15,987 bases of DNA from Armatimonadota bacterium (GTDB taxonomy: Bacteria; Cloacimonadota; Cloacimonadia; Cloacimonadales; TCS61): NCBI GenBank assembly GCA_030612605.1, contig JAUWNO010000011.1, positions 1 to 15,987 of the forward strand, in the 5' to 3' direction. Positions 14,426 through 15,987 of this stretch are shown here, piece by piece (the first letter of the stretch is position 1; the number at the start of each line of letters is the position of its first letter). The notes under the pieces are model-generated. The model did not search any database, was not told the origin of the DNA, and was given only the letters and a program-made list of their open reading frames with translations. The position numbers and the translations under genes were made by a program.

Positions 14426-15472
14426 ATGGAAGTTATCATAAAGAACAAGAATAATTTGTTTCAGAAAGTTGTTACAATATTAGAAAAGGCAAAGTCATAT
14501 GTTGTTCAATCTGTAAATACAAATATGGTAATAGCTTATTGGATGATTGGAAGAGAAATAGTCCTTGAAATTCAAAATGGTGACGAGCGAGCAGAATACG
14601 GCAAAAGTATTATCGAAAATCTTTCAAATAAATTAAACAAAAAATATGGTTCGGGCTTTTCAACAACCAATTTAGGATATTTTAGGCAGTTTTATTTAGT
14701 ATTTCAAAATAGAGAAAAAATTTACCACCCAACGGGTGGCAATTCTTCAAGTAATCAAATTCACCGTCCATTGGGTGGCGAATTCAGTTTTGTGACAAAA
14801 AGTCGCCCAAAGGGTGACGAATTAAGTCTTGAAAAAAGCTGCCCATCGGGTAGCGAATCTGTAATCGGATTTAATAAGAATCTTTCTTGGTCACATTATC
14901 GGGCTATAATGAAAGTTAAGAACAAAAATGCCAGAGGATTTTATGAAAAAGAAGCAGTCGAATCCGGGTGGAATAAACGAGAGTTAGAAAGACAAATCCA
15001 TAGTTTTTTTTATGAAAGGATATTAAGCAGCAACCAACCTGAAAAACTTCTGTCTCGGAACAGTAACAGCAATAATCGAATCAAACCCGAAGAGATTCTG
15101 ACATCTCCAAATGTATTGGAATTTCTGAATATTCCTGATAATCCAAAATTGTATGAATCTGATTTGGAAGAAGCAATTATAAACAATCTGCAGATGTTTC
15201 TTTTGGAAATTGGAAAAGGTTTCTCCTTTGTTGCCCGACAAAAAAAGCTTCAATATGAAGACAAACTGTTTTTTGTGGATTTGGTATTTTACAATTATTA
15301 TTTGAAATGCTTTGTTCTTATAGATTTAAAAATCGGAGAATTAACTAATCAGGATGTTGGACAGATCGATAGCTATGTCAGAATGTATGAAGATTTATAT
15401 AAAATGGACGGAGATAATCCAACAATTGGAATTATATTGTGTTCTGATAAAAATGAAGCAGTTGCAAAATAA
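14426..15472 (+). CDS. DUF1016/YhcG-family PDDEXK nuclease, ended early by an in-frame stop
   Basis: The 348-residue product has the YhcG layout: an N-terminal DUF1016 helical domain and a C-terminal PDDEXK nuclease domain. The N-terminal part includes AYWMIGREIV, GKSIIENLSNKL and STTNLGYFRQFY, then resumes at LSWSHYRAIMKV near residue 152 and continues with ESGWNKRELERQI. The nuclease core has D285 in FFVDLVFY and D300-x-K302 in VLIDLKIG, with GQIDSY at 312-317. Members occur in defence islands; the substrate is unknown. Between the N-terminal blocks lies a lineage-like insertion at residues 100-146, encoded by four palindromes. The chain stops at TAA 15470-15472 in NEAVAK, where relatives typically continue with YSVL. 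The ATG has GGAG at 14417-14420. Whether the shortened protein is active is open, since the core residues remain. Confidence 0.85.
   Translation: MEVIIKNKNNLFQKVVTILEKAKSYVVQSVNTNMVIAYWMIGREIVLEIQNGDERAEYGKSIIENLSNKLNKKYGSGFSTTNLGYFRQFYLVFQNREKIYHPTGGNSSSNQIHRPLGGEFSFVTKSRPKGDELSLEKSCPSGSESVIGFNKNLSWSHYRAIMKVKNKNARGFYEKEAVESGWNKRELERQIHSFFYERILSSNQPEKLLSRNSNSNNRIKPEEILTSPNVLEFLNIPDNPKLYESDLEEAIINNLQMFLLEIGKGFSFVARQKKLQYEDKLFFVDLVFYNYYLKCFVLIDLKIGELTNQDVGQIDSYVRMYEDLYKMDGDNPTIGIILCSDKNEAVAK
14725..14854 (+). repeat. Four tandem palindromes inside the DUF1016 coding region
   Basis: Hairpin loops are centred near 14732, 14771, 14810 and 14846, so spacing is 39, 39 and 36 bases, all multiples of three. 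Stems are 14725-14730/14734-14739, 14764-14769/14773-14778 (with two G-T pairs), 14802-14808/14812-14818 and 14838-14844/14848-14854. Each has a three-base loop and is read in frame as a repeat of roughly 13 residues with a P-x-G core (HPTGG, HRPLGGE, SRPKGDE, SCPSGSE). Units 3 and 4 differ at two stem positions on both arms so that pairing is kept. Confidence 0.8.
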
Positions 15473-15598
15473 GATGATAATAAAAATATTTTTGCTTCAA
15501 AGTATCATTTCTATCTTCCTTCAGAAAAAGAACTGGAAGCAGAACTGATGAAAGAAAGGAAATTAATCGAGTTAAAATTAGCAGACAAAAAAATATAA
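15473..15598 (+). pseudogene. Orphaned 3' tail of the DUF1016 nuclease gene
   Basis: Directly after the TAA at 15470-15472, the same frame stays open for 41 codons. It reads DDNKNIFASKYHFYLPSEKE and then a charged ELMKERKLIE helix, ending at TAA 15596-15598. This is the usual C-terminus of DUF1016 proteins, where a segment like AKYSVL-x-x-NKxLFASKY-x-x-YLP follows the nuclease core. Comparing with that pattern, a nine-base in-frame deletion removing YSVL-region codons would create exactly this stop. The ancestral gene would have had about 390 residues. Confidence 0.8.
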
Positions 15599-15604
15599 GT
15601 ACGC

Positions 15605-15638
15605 CAAACTTCCAAAGTTTAATGCCCTCGGAAGTTTG
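15605..15638 (+). other. Imperfect palindrome just upstream of the murA ribosome binding site
   Basis: Nine perfect pairs join 15605-15613 to 15630-15638 around a 16-base loop. An alternative hairpin, 15606-15611 with 15615-15620, uses the same left arm, so the two forms exclude each other. There is no T run on either strand, so it is not an intrinsic terminator. It ends two bases before GGAG at 15641-15644. It may be an interspersed palindromic repeat or a leader structure for murA. Confidence 0.55.
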
Positions 15639-15649
15639 CTGGAGAAAAA

Positions 15650-15987
15650 ATGGATAAATTTATAATTAACGGTGGGAAAAAGCTTTCTGGAAAAGTTGAA
15701 ATAAGCGGGGCTAAAAACGCAATTCTTCCTATTATGACAGCAGCTTTGCTGGCTAAAGGAAAGTCTGTTCTGCACAATGTTCCACATTTAAACGATATCA
15801 AAATGATGTCACATGTTTTACGCGTTATTGGTGCCAGGGTCGATTATCATGATGGAATTCTGGAAATCGATGCCACACACGCCAGCTACTTTGAAGCACC
15901 TTACGAACTGGTCAGCAAGATGCGAGCATCTATTTACGTTTTGGGTCCACTTCTTGCCAGGTTCGGGCAATCAAAAGTTTCATTCCC
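15650..15987 (+). CDS. murA: UDP-N-acetylglucosamine 1-carboxyvinyltransferase, 5' part (3' end outside window)
   Basis: MurA transfers enolpyruvate from phosphoenolpyruvate to UDP-GlcNAc in the cytoplasm, the first committed step of peptidoglycan synthesis and the target of fosfomycin. About 112 of roughly 420 codons are visible. The N-terminus MDKFIINGGKKLSGKVEISG leads to the conserved K22 and N23 (AKNAILP). MRASIYVLGPLLARFGQ at 91-107 carries R92, matching E. coli R91. The loop with the fosfomycin-targeted cysteine (C115 in E. coli) lies just past the window end, so that residue cannot be judged. ATG has GGAG at 15641-15644. In many bacteria murA lies close to prmC; here about 2.3 kb of accessory DNA separates them. 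Confidence 0.96.
   Translation, partial: MDKFIINGGKKLSGKVEISGAKNAILPIMTAALLAKGKSVLHNVPHLNDIKMMSHVLRVIGARVDYHDGILEIDATHASYFEAPYELVSKMRASIYVLGPLLARFGQSKVSF

Noticed and set aside
14725..14854. CRISPR-like reading of the four-unit array
   Set aside because: Units are short, palindromic, diverged and in frame within a gene, and the sequence between them is similar from unit to unit rather than unique spacers.
15354..15548. Overlapping + strand open frame of 64 codons
   Set aside because: It lies in another frame across the DUF1016 3' end and its tail, which are explained by the family-matching frame.

Overview
This window looks like a bacterial chromosome segment from an AT-rich, uncultivated-type lineage, probably in the FCB group. 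A Cloacimonadota-like genome is my best guess, held loosely: it rests on base composition, on an RpoC carrying the long insertion in the trigger-loop region, and on protein flavour, not on a database match. Shine-Dalgarno sites are clear at most starts, which argues against a typical Bacteroidetes genome.

Positions 1-12440 are one compact housekeeping block, all on the + strand: the 3' end of rplA, then rplJ, rplL, rpoB, rpoC, rpsL, rpsG and fusA. It joins the L1/L10/L12-rpoBC cluster to the front of the str cluster and carries stalk proteins of the 50S subunit, both large RNA polymerase subunits, two 30S proteins and EF-G. Gaps are 8-39 bases except the 125-base rplL-rpoB gap, which holds a terminator-like hairpin placed to lower polymerase-gene expression relative to ribosomal protein genes. 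No tuf gene follows fusA; prmC (release-factor glutamine methyltransferase) comes 65 bases later.

Positions 13334-15649 are an accessory patch between prmC and murA, two genes that in many bacteria are near neighbours. It holds an intact AbiEi-type antitoxin gene preceded by a two-copy direct repeat, a severely truncated AbiEii nucleotidyltransferase toxin (58 codons, only the first catalytic motif), and a DUF1016/YhcG-type PDDEXK nuclease gene. The nuclease gene is odd in two ways: it contains four tandem palindromes read in frame as a roughly 13-residue protein repeat, and it is cut by an in-frame TAA, after which 41 more family-like codons continue in the same frame. The patch reads as a decaying defence or toxin-antitoxin island.

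Positions 15650-15987 are the 5' end of murA (first step of peptidoglycan precursor synthesis), which runs off the window. A strong imperfect palindrome sits between the nuclease remnant and the murA ribosome binding site. No rRNA, tRNA, CRISPR array or complete insertion sequence was seen, and no stretch over 300 bases lacks a gene.
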